From positions 31,014,217 through 31,078,216 of the forward strand of contig NC_133534.1 of NCBI RefSeq assembly GCF_048544455.1: a stretch of 64,000 nucleotides of DNA, written 5' to 3'. The position numbers and the translations under genes are program-made. This document shows, one piece after another, positions 1-11,247 of this stretch. Every line of letters begins with the position of its first letter. Within the stretch, counting starts at the first letter, position 1. Under the pieces are notes generated by a model that had not been told where the DNA came from, did no database searches, and was given only the letters and a program-made list of their open reading frames with translations. Source of the DNA: Silene latifolia. Taxonomy: Eukaryota > Streptophyta > Magnoliopsida > Caryophyllales > Caryophyllaceae.

Positions 1-1847
1 TAGACCGACTCATAGTACACTATCATGTGAATCACATAACACACAGGAATCCAAACTCTATCAACCATAGCCGGCTTGCATCTCACCTTCTATGATTCAT
101 AGAATCATCAAACAAGAAAGGGCAATATATCAAAGACAGGCATAATTTCTTAGCACGGTCAATAGTCACTTTGTAACTCGAGTCTATACCACGAGGTAGG
201 GAAGGTAATCAAACCGGTATCCTGGCTCAGAGGTTCTATAAAAACATGGCCAAGACACAACACAACCCTAATCCTAAATCTGCGCAGACCTAGACATGCG
301 GATACACACCACCGCACCCAAGACCCACAATTTTATAAAACCATGTGAGTACCCTAAGGAGTTCACCAAAGGGTTGTCTAGTACTTAAGCTGACCACTTA
401 CTCTCAAAATAAGTAACGAGGTCATGCCCCCACTTGGATATAAACCCACCAAGTCAGGAACACAAAGGCTATTGAGCAGTGAACATACACTCGTCAAAGA
501 CTATAAAGACCTATCTATGACAAACACAACAATACCATACATATAAGCACCTGGCCAACAACACAATCCTCAATATTAATGGTACTCATAACCTTTATAT
601 ATTCAATTACCCAAATTGTAAGAATGAGAAATCAACCTGCAAGAAGTATTCAAAACTAGTTCCATTTCAAGCAATATTAACAATATTAAAGGTTTCAGGG
701 AATCTAGGGCCGTTTTTACAATATAAGAAACCATTCAAATCAATCAACAACACATGTGAAATGAAAACATAATAAATGGCCTAAAACAAGAATAAGGCCG
801 ATTATCCAATTCACACAATATTTTCATCCAACCGAATTTTTACCCGCAACCCCAGCCCTGCGACAGGTACGAGTTCAATCGCGGCTGACCAATCACACAA
901 TTGACTGACATCGATTCAGTCAAAGGGACTAAGGGCTCAGTTTTCGGCATAATCATCCAAACATTGCAATTATCGCTATAAAATTTATTTCAGGCCTATT
1001 CATTACAATTTCATATCATAACCTATCCTAACATGTGCGAACTACCAATATAAGCATGAATTTACCATCAACATTGTATTTACTACTAACTTTATTCATT
1101 TCAAAAGATTACCCATATGTTACTTATACTAAATATAACATTAATAAACCCGAAACGACGAACAACGCATGAAAAATCGTGAAAATAAAAAACGGGCCGA
1201 CCCAGGGCTGCCGTGGGCCTGCACGGGCCTGCCGGGCCACCTGGGCCGCCACCCCAATTTCTCCGTTTCTCCGTTTTTGTTCATTTTAACATCGTTTTAA
1301 GCATCAATTAATCATTCCCATTTTATTTCCATACTAATATGTGAACTTAAACTTACAAAAGACATGAATTTAACCCATATTTTCATGTGAAATAAACCAC
1401 TCAATTAACATTCACAAAATCATACAAAAAGCAAAGAATGTGACATTTATTCGTCGAGTAACTCGAAATATGTTACGTTACGCTAGCAAAGAGACAAGTA
1501 ATAACTTGAGAAAGCTTCTAAAACCCAAAATTACTCTTCATCTTCAACCACATATGAGTCATCTAAAATAATTATGTGAAAGGACGATATTAACGAATTA
1601 TCTTTATATAAAATATGAGACGGAAATTAATTATTTCAAATAAACCCAACTTACCCCAAGAGATTTATAACCATGACTAGCCCAAATTACTAAAATTAGC
1701 TAGCCCATAAAACAGTCCTCCATCAGTATATAACCGCCTGCTCAGTCACGTCAAAACAGTCCCAAACCCTATACTAAAACGCCCCAAAACAGGGCTCACA
1801 AAACCCCCTGTCGCGGTTCCAAACTGAAACCCCATCGTCATTTCAGC

Positions 1848-2013
1848 ATACACCGTCTTAAATATACCACTTACTAGCTAGCATCCTAAAACAATCCCTA
1901 CATATCAGTATACACCGTCTCAATCATCTCCACATATTAGTATACACCGTCTCAACTATACAACTGACTAATTAACATCCATAAGGATCCCTATATATAA
2001 TTATACACCGTCT
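1848..2013. repeat. Four spaced copies of ATACACCGTCT in LTR B
   Basis: The 11-mer ATACACCGTCT starts at 1848, 1910, 1942 and 2003, mostly followed by TA or CA. The spacers are unequal and only partly alike. These look like decayed tandem units of 30-60 bp in the U3 or R part of the LTR. Confidence 0.6.
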
Positions 2014-2262
2014 TAAATAAATAAAGCTGAAAGTATAAATTGGGTTTGTAAAAATACATGACGAAAATGAATGTTACTTACATCGGAATGACGAGAACGA
2101 CGAAAGGAGTGCTATGGAACAAAAATAGTTGAAAACGGATAAGGAACGAAGCACCGACGTCGATTAACAGATCAAATTACAAAGAAATGTACGAAAAGGA
2201 AGGAAAAAGAAGGAAAGAGAGAGACGTGAGGGAGTGAAATGAGACAGCAGCCTGCCAGCCTG

Positions 2263-2274
2263 CTATTTATTATA
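2263..2274 (-). promoter_or_regulatory. Candidate TATA box of LTR B
   Basis: Reading the minus strand gives TATAATAAATAG, followed by a pyrimidine-rich CTCTCTCTTTCC leader. It is the best TATA-like site in this LTR and would drive transcription toward lower coordinates. Support is by motif only. Confidence 0.4.
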
Positions 2275-2620
2275 CGTACGTTTCTTCGTCGTTAAGAGAC
2301 TTCGCTCGTTTTTAAAATCGTCTCGAGTTAATAAAATCGGTTTTAGTAAAAGTTTCAGTAATAAAACGGAATCAATAATAAATAAATTTAATGAGTGAAA
2401 ATAAAATAAACTCAGCTAGTTAACGTAAATAATACAATATCAGCTTGAATCGGAATTATTAGCGATTTTTACGAAACTAACGGTTATTAATAAAAATTGC
2501 TAATTTAGTGAATAAGCTCAAAATAGCTAATTGGACGGTTTTGTTCCCAAAATCCATCTCGGGTTCACTTAAAACAACTTTCATAAGGACTCGTAAAGAA
2601 ACAAAAATTATTAAATTAAT

Positions 2621-2680
2621 AAACTCGAACTAACTTCAATAAACTCGAACTAACTTCAATAAACTCGAACTTACTTTAAA
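2621..2680. repeat. Three tandem 20-bp units
   Basis: AAACTCGAACTAACTTCAAT occurs at 2621 and 2641, with a third diverged copy at 2661. It is a small local tandem duplication inside LTR B. Confidence 0.85.
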
Positions 2681-2823
2681 TAAACTTATTAATGGTTATT
2701 AAAATTAACGTATCGAGTTATAATGAAATTAATTAATTAGCTAAGCATATATATATAAATCGTTAAATGATGTAATTAAATTCAAAATAACAATTAAAAG
2801 AATTTTATCCAACTTAATAAAAT

Positions 2824-2828
2824 ACGGG
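2824..2828. other. Target-site duplication of element A (left copy)
   Basis: ACGGG directly precedes the TGATGTG start of the LTR of A. It is repeated exactly at 21748-21752 directly after the GATCA end of the 3' LTR. Joining the flanks recreates TACGGGGTGTTACA, the conserved end of LTR B, which proves insertion of A into B. Confidence 0.95.
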
Positions 2829-3175
2829 TGATGTGACCATAATTAGCGCATATTTAGCCCCCGAATTAGCCTTGTTCCCATGCTTTTTAGTGCCTATTTG
2901 GGTCATTTCTTGTCTTTAGTTCTTTGTTTTGCATATTCTTTGAGATTTTGATCCCTAGGTAGGAAAGGAGTAAGAATCTTGCATTTTCATGGCAAAACGA
3001 GGCTAAATTGATTGTATTCAATGACCAAGCATCAAGAAGAGACAAGACTAGAAGGCCTTTATACATATCATAGTAGAAGAACAATGTTGAGAAATGATCC
3101 TTGCGTCCCCAAGGAAATCCCCAAGGAATTTATGAAGAAAAGGGAAGAAAAGAAGAAGAATTGACGCTGACCAAC

Positions 3176-3341
3176 AATCCGAACGGATTGCAGACAATCC
3201 GCCCGTCCAGCCAAAACAATCCGAGCGTCCCTCCTTGGAATCCGCTCGGATTCCTCCTCAACAATCCGAGCGTCCCTCTCCTGAATCCGCTCGGATTGCA
3301 CCGCCCAAATCCGGCCGTCCCGACTCTAATCCGCCCGGATT
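3176..3341. repeat. Palindrome array in LTR A (AATCCG-type, about 21-bp spacing)
   Basis: Eight sites start at 3176, 3196, 3218, 3239, 3263, 3284, 3308 and 3328 (steps of 20-24 bp). Complete sites such as AATCCGCTCGGATT are palindromes of two 6-bp arms around a 2-bp centre. Others combine an AATCCG arm with a CGTCC arm. Spacer sequences differ while spacing is kept. The array ends about 145 bp before the TATA box. Confidence 0.85.
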
Positions 3342-3486
3342 CCTGCACAGCACGGATTTCATTCTTCAAGCTACGAAAAGAGAAGCCCTTCTCTCAGAAA
3401 ATACCGGGTCCTCCTTGCTCAACTTAAAGAGTGTAATTACTAGTTTAGCCCTTAGTTAACCCTAATGCATCCTCCCTAATTTTCAC

Positions 3487-3494
3487 TATAAATA
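3487..3494 (+). promoter_or_regulatory. TATA box of LTR A
   Basis: TATAAATA followed by CCCC. The same box is at 20650-20657 in the 3' LTR and in the corresponding place in LTRs of C, D and H, so the site is conserved between families. Confidence 0.7.
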
Positions 3495-4589
3495 CCCCAT
3501 TAGTGTAATTAGAGGAGCATGTTCTTCTTATCAATATTTAGAGTAGTTAATATCAATCAAATCTCTCTTCAATATTGTAATCAAGTATTAATCAAGTTTT
3601 AATCCAAGTTTTAGTTCTTTAATCTCTCTCTTGTTCTTCCTCTATTTTGGGTAATTAGAAGATTATTGGGTTTATTGGGAGATTGACAACCTTCCATCAA
3701 TCATCAAGTTCTTCTATTATTCTTTGCATTATTATTTTGGAATCATTAGTAGGTATAATCTCTTAATCCCTTTTTAATTATTGCTAATTACTTTCATTTA
3801 TTCATCATGTTTCATATTGTTGGTATGATTGACAACCTTGCTAGCATGATCAACATGATAATGAGTGAGTAGTCTCTTAGCTAGGGTTTAATGGGTGATT
3901 AGGGGAAACCATCATGGGATGATTCATGCTTAAATCAATATGCTTTCATATCTTATTTGCTTGCTTGTTTTGATCTTAATACATGCACATGTTATATTTG
4001 ATGAAATGCTAAGCCTATGAATCCTTGCATTTATTATCATCTCCTATCCTTTCAACAAGACTTGTAAGACATAACCCAACTCGAGTCTTGTTAGACCATG
4101 CATGTGTTGAGTAGGAAAGATTAAGTCGACTTGTAGGTGTTGTACAATCTAATTGATTCGGCTCCGGGACCCAAACTTTCCTAGGATTGTAAGATATAAC
4201 CCAACTCAATCCATCACAACAATAATTGCTTGCTTATAATTTGAGAACATGTTTGTATGATCATATCCCATGATTCCCCTATGATTCCATGACACCCTAG
4301 TGCCTTTAATCAATTGTCTACACCCCTTATTTTATTCATCTTGCTAGTTTATTTTCATTGTTATCTTAGTTTAGTGACCTTCTACACCAACCCAATTTGT
4401 GACACCCCTAGACACTACTAGTTACAATAGAATTCTCATTTCAATACCCGTCCCTTGGGATCCGACCTTTACTTGCCTCTTTACTAATTGTAGAGTTGTT
4501 TGTGAAGTATAAATTGTGTTTTGTATCGACCATTGACCAACGACCACATATACTTAATTGTGAACACGAAATGGCCTCGATCAAAAAAA

Positions 4590-4607
4590 TGGCGCCATTG
4601 CCGGGGA
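4590..4607 (+). other. Primer binding site of A (tRNA-Asp type)
   Basis: TGGCGCCATTGCCGGGGA lies six A residues after the LTR end. This is the primer site typical of Athila elements (complementary to the tRNA-Asp 3' end), with one change from the usual GCCGTTGCC. Confidence 0.85.
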
Positions 4608-4726
4608 CGGTGTTTAATTGATTTAAGATTTCTTTTTATTGCTATTAGTTGTGTCTTTCTTCACCTTGGGGAAGTAAAACTCCTCAAGGTTTGTTCTAAT
4701 TGTTTTTGAGTTGTTTGATATTTTGC

Positions 4727-6132
4727 ATGTCTAGAAGGTTACAAGGTGATTTGTTACCTTTTGACCGTGAAATCGAAAGAACCTTGACGAATAATAGGAG
4801 ACTTGTTATGAGGAATTTGAGAGGTGTTGGTGAAGTTGTTCAACCCACTAGTGAGTTTGTCAATCCTTTTGCAATAGAAGGAGAAGAGAACCCATTAAAC
4901 AATACCACACAAAATCCACCTACAATGCCTAAATTCTCGTCACACTCTATACCCACCGAGGAGAATCTACCAAATGGTACTCCTACACCACAACATCTAA
5001 CCGGAAATTTTATTGCCAAGTCCGCCTTCATCCAATTAGTTGAGAGGAGCCAATTTGGGGGATGCCTAGTGAAGACCCTCATTCTCATATGGAAACCTTT
5101 TGCGACTATTGTGATGCTATCTCTCAAACGGGCGTGACTCAAGACCAAATTAGATGGGTCTTATTTCCTTTTTCCTTAATCGGCACCGCAAAGCAATGGT
5201 TGAAGGGCCTTGATAAGGCCACCCTTGGAATAGATTCTTGGAAGAAGTTAGCTCTAGCTTTCTACAAAAAATTCTACCCACCGGAAAAGACTAACATGCT
5301 AAGAGCTCAAATTACGGGTTTTAAGCAAAGGGATGAAGAATCTTAGTATGAAGCTTGGGAGCGGTTCAAGGGTATTTGTCGCTCATGTCCTCACCATGGA
5401 CTTAGCGAATGGTTTTTGGTACAACAATTTTGGAATGGTTTATATGAAGATTCTAGGAACATTCTCAATATGGGATCAAATGGAATGTTCACCGAAGTTG
5501 ATGACAATCAAACATGGAACAAGATTGAGGAAATGGCGGTCCATAATTCACAATATAGTAGACCTCGCAAGGCTACTAGAGGAGGAAAGTATGAAGTGGA
5601 CTCCGTTACTCAATTGGGTGCTCAACTTAGTGCTCACATTGACACAATCAACTTGAAGTTTGAACAAGCTATGGCTAGACTTGAGGAAAACTCAAAATCA
5701 TCAAAGCATCATGTCAATGCCATGACGGCATCCTCATCAATCCCAAGTAGGATATGTGAGAATTGTGGAACTTTGGGTCATGACCCAAGTGAGTGTAGGG
5801 GAACAACCGAACAAGTTAATGCTTTCCAAGCTTACAAAAGTGGTACCCCTTATTCAAATTTTTACAATGAAAACACCAAGTTCCATCCAAATCTCTCATA
5901 CAAAAGCCAAAATGTTCAAAACCCTCAAACAACATACACTCCACCACCCATGAGAAACCAAAATCAAAGACCCTTTTACAATCAAAACCAAGGTTACCAA
6001 AATCAATACAATCACCAAAATGACCAAGGTTTCGATGTCCAAAAAGCGGTCCTCCAAATGCAAAAGAATCAACAAGAATTTTTCACTCAAATGCAAAAAG
6101 ATAGCCAAGCAAAAGACACCACCATCAACTAC
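4727..6132 (+). pseudogene. gag of element A, 5' part, interrupted by element F
   Basis: Reading starts at MSRRLQGDLLPFDRE. The capsid-like retrotransposon gag region follows, with residues such as LIGTAKQWLKGL and FYKKFYPPEKTNMLR, then a CCHC knuckle CENCGTLGHDPSEC near 5755. After that comes a Gln/Asn-rich tail. The frame is broken by an extra G in the run at about 5056-5060 and by an in-frame TAG at 5344-5346. After the TAG the same frame continues to the insertion of F at 6133. Because F plus one target copy is a multiple of three long, the frame resumes unchanged at 13972. The product would be the structural Gag fused to protease; it is inactive as read. Confidence 0.88.
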
Positions 6133-7406
6133 TGTAATACCCGCCCTTTTAGGGATCCTTTGACCAGCGTTGACTGTCCTTGGGAGCGGGAGTAACCTTA
6201 GGGAAGTATGCCAAAACCATCGTGGGGTGCGTATTAAGAGTGGTACTCGATGGAGTAGAGGTTACTCGATCGAGTAGCTAGGGTACTCGATCGAGTAGGG
6301 GGCCACTCGATCGAGTAGGATGGGTACTCGATCGAGTGCCTGGTTTGCAGCGAGGGTTTTATATCGCGTTTTGTTAAATCCGCAAATCACTTCCGCCACT
6401 TTCCTCCTACCCTTCAGTCGCCTCTTTCCCTTCCCTTCACTTCACCTCAAAACCTCCATGGAAGCCTGTGTGAAGATCCTTGTGCCTTAGGAGAGCTCTC
6501 TTGAGTCGGGTAGCGGTGTTTTGCCTTGTCTCTCCCTATAGGTATGTCACAATCATCATTCGTGTCCTTATCTCTATAGTTATGGTTTGCTTGTTAGTAA
6601 TAGATATTTGTATGGTGGCTATAGGCGTTGCTTGATCGCTGGACGTATTATCTGTCGACATGGATTGGTTGCGGTTGCTTAAAGGTAGGTTCGCCTACTC
6701 AGTTTCTGTAGATGGTCTAGTGTGTCGGTCGTTGTGGTAGTATTGTGGTTGTTTGATACAGTAATTGTGTGTCTTGTGATTGTGGTTGTGATGGCTATTG
6801 ATGGTTCTCGAGATGCGTTCTCGGCTGAGTGGGGTCACTTGCGGGAGTGACTTCACGCCCTAGTTTCGCCCTTCGTGGAACCCGCCACGGGAGGGGATGC
6901 GCACATTAATGGGACAGGGTTATCGCTCGGTATGATGAGCGGGGCTTAGGTGGGAACGGCTGCGGTCCTCCACTGGCAGGGCTGGTCCAGTGGACAGTCG
7001 GTGACAGAGTTGGTTGGAGTATTGTGATTGCGGTTGGGACTGATGTCATTGTTTGTATTGTTGATTGTAGTTGCCATTGTCTTATCTCAGTACTGACCTT
7101 GTTTGGTTGTTTGTTTGTTATGTGTCTGTCGTGATCCCTTATGGTGAGCAGTCGGTCTTAGCAGGTGTTGATGTTGTGGATAGCTGGAGTCCGGGCAGGG
7201 ATGAGTCTTCACGAGATATGATGGTCATAGAGAGTAGTCTTTGAGTTGTACCTTGTATTGTATTTTGGTTTGAATCACTTGTAATATAACTTAATAGTTC
7301 TTTTATTGAAGCTTGATAACTACTTTCCTCGGGTAACCGAGATGGTAACGCCCTTATATGCTAAGGAAGGCCTAGTTAAGGCTCCTCTGGATATGGGGGT
7401 GTTACA
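6133..7406 (+). repeat. 5' LTR of element F
   Basis: Matches 12698-13966 with about 20 substitutions and a 5-bp indel (CTTCA at about 6440) by eye. It contains a five-site ACTCGATCGAGT array, a TTTATATC candidate TATA at about 6358, a pyrimidine-rich leader and a strong splice-donor-like TATAG|GTATGT at 6541/6542. The rest is non-coding. Confidence 0.95.
6245..6337. repeat. ACTCGATCGAGT palindrome array in LTR F
   Basis: The 12-bp palindrome starts at 6245 (one mismatch), 6264, 6285, 6305 and 6326, giving steps of 19, 21, 20 and 21 bp with different spacers. The identical array is in the 3' LTR from about 12809. Confidence 0.92.
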
Positions 7407-7409
7407 AAG

Positions 7410-7421
7410 TGGTATCAGAGC
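7410..7421 (+). other. Primer binding site of F (initiator tRNA-Met type)
   Basis: TGGTATCAGAGC three bases after the LTR end. It is the common primer site of chromoviruses and many copia elements, and differs from the Asp-type site of the host element A. Confidence 0.92.
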
Positions 7422-8531
7422 GACGATTTTGGAACCTGTAACCAATGAACATAATGAACGTAGAGAGAGTCTAATAAAATGAACCTGGTGTATGTGTAAT
7501 GGGAGCCCCGGCTGATGCTAGATTTTGGGTGAGTAGGCGCCCTCATTTCAAAATCTTGGCCCCATGACACTTAAGCCAGTCACATGGGATGGGAATGTGG
7601 AGTCCGTATGTCTATGTGTGCTATGTATGTTAATTGTGCCGGAGCTACCTCCGGTTAAGTCTCTGTTAGAATTAATAGGGGTGTGTTAGCAATATATCAG
7701 GCCGTGTATGGTAATTGTCGATGAGACTAGTGAGGTTTTGAATGATTAGTGAGCTTATATGATAGCTATGAGTATGTGACGAAATTATACGTCATGGAGA
7801 TGCGTGAAAGTGTGAAATCGAATGTGTAATACGAATAGTGAACACGTAGGTGTTTGCCATAAAATTTATGATGATGAAAGTTGTAAGTGAGGTTATAGAT
7901 CCTACCACGATGACTATAATGATAATTATAGTATAGACGAGTAATAATCCGAACCATGGAATATGGTAATGTGTATATGCTTTGCTATTTAGTTGAAATT
8001 TTTCCGCTGCAATATTTGATTTAGGTAAGATGAATTGCTTATGATAGAATGTGAAACGTGGTAGATTAATTTGTTTTGAAAAGTATGCCTTTGTGTAATA
8101 CGTGAAAGAATGAACTAATATTAATTTAAATGTTTCAATTTGGTAGTAATATATATAAAGTAAGCTTAAATGTAATACGATGACGTGATTATGTTTATGG
8201 AAGATTCCGTAGCAGGTAAACCGAGTAGGGTAATGGGTGTAGTGTAAGTGGAATAAACTCCATTTGTTTGACAATATGGTAGGCTTTGTTAATAATAGTA
8301 ATGCATGAATGAACTTGATAATGAGTGCCGAATTCCAAACTTAGTTGGAATCGACACGCGGTGTTGTTTTTGCAGGAATCTTCAGGTTACTTCGTACTTA
8401 ATCGAGTACCTAACTATACTTGACCGAGTGCAAGTGCGTACTAGACCGAGTAGACCTCACTCGATCTAGTTAGGAGGCTATAACGTCGGAATGTGGGAAA
8501 ATTCCTACAGATACTCGACGATTTAGCTCCT
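7422..8531 (+). other. Non-coding 5' leader region of F
   Basis: About 1.1 kb without a plausible gene. A 160-residue frame on the minus strand (7792-8274) is rich in His, Tyr, Ile and Phe and resembles nothing known. Decayed CTCGATC/CCGAGT motifs appear from about 8398 onward, leading into the array at 8532. Confidence 0.6.
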
Positions 8532-8584
8532 ACTCGATCGAGTAGGGTGTTACTCGATCGAGTACCCAAGGCACTCGATCGAGT
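8532..8584. repeat. Second ACTCGATCGAGT array of F, upstream of its ORF
   Basis: Perfect copies start at 8532, 8552 and 8573 (steps 20 and 21 bp). About 70 bp later comes CTCTATAATTC, a TATA-like box, then a pyrimidine-rich leader. The order copies that seen in the LTR of F. Confidence 0.85.
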
Positions 8585-8787
8585 AGGTTACTGTGCAGTA
8601 ATTCCTACGGGTTTTCTTAAAACCTTCCTCTTTCTATTTCTTCCTCTTATTTCTCTATAATTCGACACTTAACCTACTTCCAATTCCATATTTCCTCTCA
8701 AATCCTCTCTTTCTCTTGGGTTAGTAGTGAATCTTGGGGTTGATTTCTTAGCTTAATTTCGTTTCTCCACTTTGTTCATCAATCAAG

Positions 8788-9696
8788 GTATGCTATTCTT
8801 CCTTATGTACATGGTTTAATGCTTTGAAGGTGTTAAAATAATGAGATAATCTGAAATTTTCGATTTACATGAGTAAGTAGTTGCTTTTGATAGTTGAAAT
8901 ATGATTCACATGCCTCCTTTCCATGTTTGTTGGTGACTAATTGCTGTAAATTAGATGAGAAATTGCAAATTTGAAACCGAAATTTCTAGGGTTTCCAAAA
9001 AAAATTGAGATTGATTTTTGGTTGTTTTACAATGGTTAGATGGTAGAATTGAGCCTTAAGTATTGATTATGTCATGTTGAAGGATAGATTTTGATGATTT
9101 TACCCTTAGTAAGTGGCCTTAAAACTCCGTCTTAAAAGTGCCTCAAATGGAAATTCGTGAGTGATAATTGGAAAATTTATGTTGTAATTGACAGTATAAG
9201 CATGAGTTGAACTTCAAATATGACAATGGAACGATATTTGATGAAAATATGCCCAAATTGTTACAGCTGTAAAGATCGTCTGAAAATTTTAATTGAGTTG
9301 CTAGACATAATATGAAGGTCATAACGATATGTTATAAGTTATTCTTGTTCATGAACTAGTAAGACTGCTTCACATGTGTTTAACAGCGTACTTAGAATGA
9401 GTTTAGAATCATACTAGGATGTCCAAAATTGTTGAGTATATATATAGTCACCATGATAATTTCTTTCACAACTATGGCTTGCAAGTAGTAGTAAGCTGAA
9501 CTTGTATGTCAAAATTGGAAACTGTTGACGAATGTGTGTACATAATGTGACATTCAAGGTTAGTAGCATGAAGTATGTACCTCACATGTCAAATTGTTGG
9601 TGAAGTTGAGTACTTAGCTGAATATGTTGAATTCAAATTACATGAAGTATATGCTTGCATGTTTATACAAATTGTTTGAACATATGTCTTAAACAG
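8788..9696 (+). other. Predicted 5' leader intron of the F gene
   Basis: Donor AATCAAG|GTATGC at 8787/8788 and acceptor TCTTAAACAG|ATGCGG at 9696/9697 define a 909-bp AT-rich intron (T-rich plus strand) with many stops. Splicing would place the ATG of the ORF exactly at the second exon start. No other element in this window needs an intron here, so this is a prediction from splice motifs only. Confidence 0.5.
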
Positions 9697-11247
9697 ATGC
9701 GGAGACTAAACCTTGGACTCCGCCAAAGTAAGAGGGGGATGGGTAACGCACCTGTGTTGGGAGAGGGGAGTGGACCTGTGGTACCCGCAGTTCCCGAGTA
9801 CCCCACAGTTGTTTTTGTTGACTTTAAGCAAAGGGAGTGTTTTGTAGCCTTATAAAAACGCAAGATGAGACCCACAAAGTGTATAGACACCAGTGTATTA
9901 GAGGAGTTGGAAATAGAGACGGATGTCCGTCACATATTCGAGACCTTGGGTTTTACGGGCTTGTATAGGCTGAGGAAGCATACTTACCCTTTTCTTACCT
10001 TGGAGTTCCTGAGCTCTTTTAACTATGACCCAGTATGGGTCGATTATTGAGTTTAGATTGATGAATACCAGTTTTCTGTTGACTATGGACCTGTTTGCCT
10101 CTCACCTTGGGTTGGCCAAGCCTCCCAAGGACTCCATCACTGACATTCCAGCTGAGTGCGGCGTCTGCCGCCTAATGCCTTGCTTGACTGAGAAGCAAGC
10201 TCCCACCTCGAGCAACATGCTGATTAATGATGTTCAGCATATTACCTTGAGGATCTTCCTCCGTTCTCTCTCGAACCTCCTCTATGACCGAAAGGATATC
10301 AGTAAGTTGAATAACCATGAGGTTTTACTTTTGATGTCGTACCTCAACCCGGAGCGGGCCCGGAAGGTGGTCTTTAATGCTCCTTCTATAGTCTGTGCTG
10401 CCCTTGCCTTGATGGCTTCTTCCTCTTCCCGGTACCTGAGTTGTGGTGCTATTGCCACTCGGTTAGCTGAAAAGCTAACCTCCTTTGAGGCTTCTTCGGC
10501 GTACGTGCCTCTAGCGACTCCAGTGCCTACCATGGATCGTGAATATTATCTCGACCTGAAATGGTTGAGGACTTGGCTGACGGTAGCCTAGCATGGAGGG
10601 TGTATGACATGAGTTGGATGAAGGTTCCAGCTCCTGAGCACCTCCCACCCACGGAGCCCTTGGAGCCGACGGTAGTGACGGTGGACTCCGATGACGAGGA
10701 GGAGGAGGATGATGACGGACCTCGCCAGCTACGGACCTATCTCATTGACGGCACCATCCTTGAGGAGATCTTTGGAGCCGACGAAGGGCGAGAATGCGGG
10801 AGTTCGGGCGGCAGAGAGGCCTAGAGTGGTGAGGGGATCCCGTCGAGTGAGAGAGAGGGCCTCGGAGTCTAGACCACGGCCCAAGTAGCACCGCGCAGCA
10901 GCAGATCTCTCCCATGCTACCCTTACCTCGACACCCGGAGACGCGATCCCGATTACATGGCGGAGAGAGTGTCATCTACCTTGACACTTCGGAACATGCA
11001 CGAGATGGCGTACACTCAGGGGATAGGGACCGAGGGACAAAGCATCCGATTTGGTGGAGTGGAGTTGGGAACTACTCGGGGTTTTCCATGCCTACGGGGT
11101 GGATCGGTCGACGTGGGGGGCACCTCGGTCCTTCCCTTACGGTGGCTTGACCCCATGGTACGTGGGCCGGGGAGCGGGGAGCGAGGGGCGGATGCGGGGA
11201 TCGGTCGACAGGAGCAGGTACTTCAGGTGGTGGTGATGATGAGGTGA
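9697..11247 (+). pseudogene. ATHILA ORF-1-like gene of element F (broken)
   Basis: Starts MRRLNLGLRQSKRG after the predicted intron. Residues around 9880-10020 (VLEELEIETDVRHIF, then TYPFLTLEFLSSF) align with the ORF-1 proteins of A, C, D and G in this window (for A: ALEKLGVLEQTKAFF, TYPSLVLEFLSSL), and FRL...LASHLGL-type sequence follows in the next frame. The reading frame has a TAA at 9853, a shift near 10040, a shift back near 10555 and another break near 10822. An acidic stretch VDSDDEEEEDDDG lies near 10680. The last part reads DPDYMAERVSS and ends in a short Gln run. The function of this family is unknown. Confidence 0.7.

Larger units (their letters stand above)
1..2828 (-). repeat. 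Partial LTR of a Tekay/Del-like Ty3/gypsy element (B), minus strand
   Basis: On the minus strand this stretch continues from 21760 (start TGTAACACCCCGT) across the insertion of element A. The sequence next to 21760 reads as the 3' end of a chromovirus-like interior, so this is the 3' LTR. It is at least 2.8 kb long and runs off the left edge. No protein-coding potential is seen. A TATA-like box and repeated short motifs lie within it. Family assignment rests on the TGTAACACCCCG start and the adjoining GAGGACGA-plus-purine-tract context, which are typical of Tekay/Del elements; LTR body sequence alone is not diagnostic. Confidence 0.7.
2829..4583 (+). repeat. 5' LTR of element A
   Basis: Begins TGATGTGACC and ends CTCGATCA, 1755 bp. 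It matches 19992-21747 at roughly 99 percent by eye. It contains a palindrome array (3176-3341), a TATAAATA box and, near the end, the phrase CCTTGGGATCCGACC that recurs in related LTRs here. Short open frames inside it overlap the palindromes and differ in every frame; I do not regard them as genes. Confidence 0.95.

Noticed and set aside
3068..3459. Overlapping open frames on both strands in LTR A (also 20231-20622, 24379-24841, 36623-37040)
   Set aside because: They are produced by the palindrome arrays, which read similarly in several frames; they have no start context or conserved protein.
7792..8274. 160-codon minus-strand frame in the leader of F
   Set aside because: AT-rich composition, unusual residues, no homologous block, and it overlaps a probable non-coding leader.
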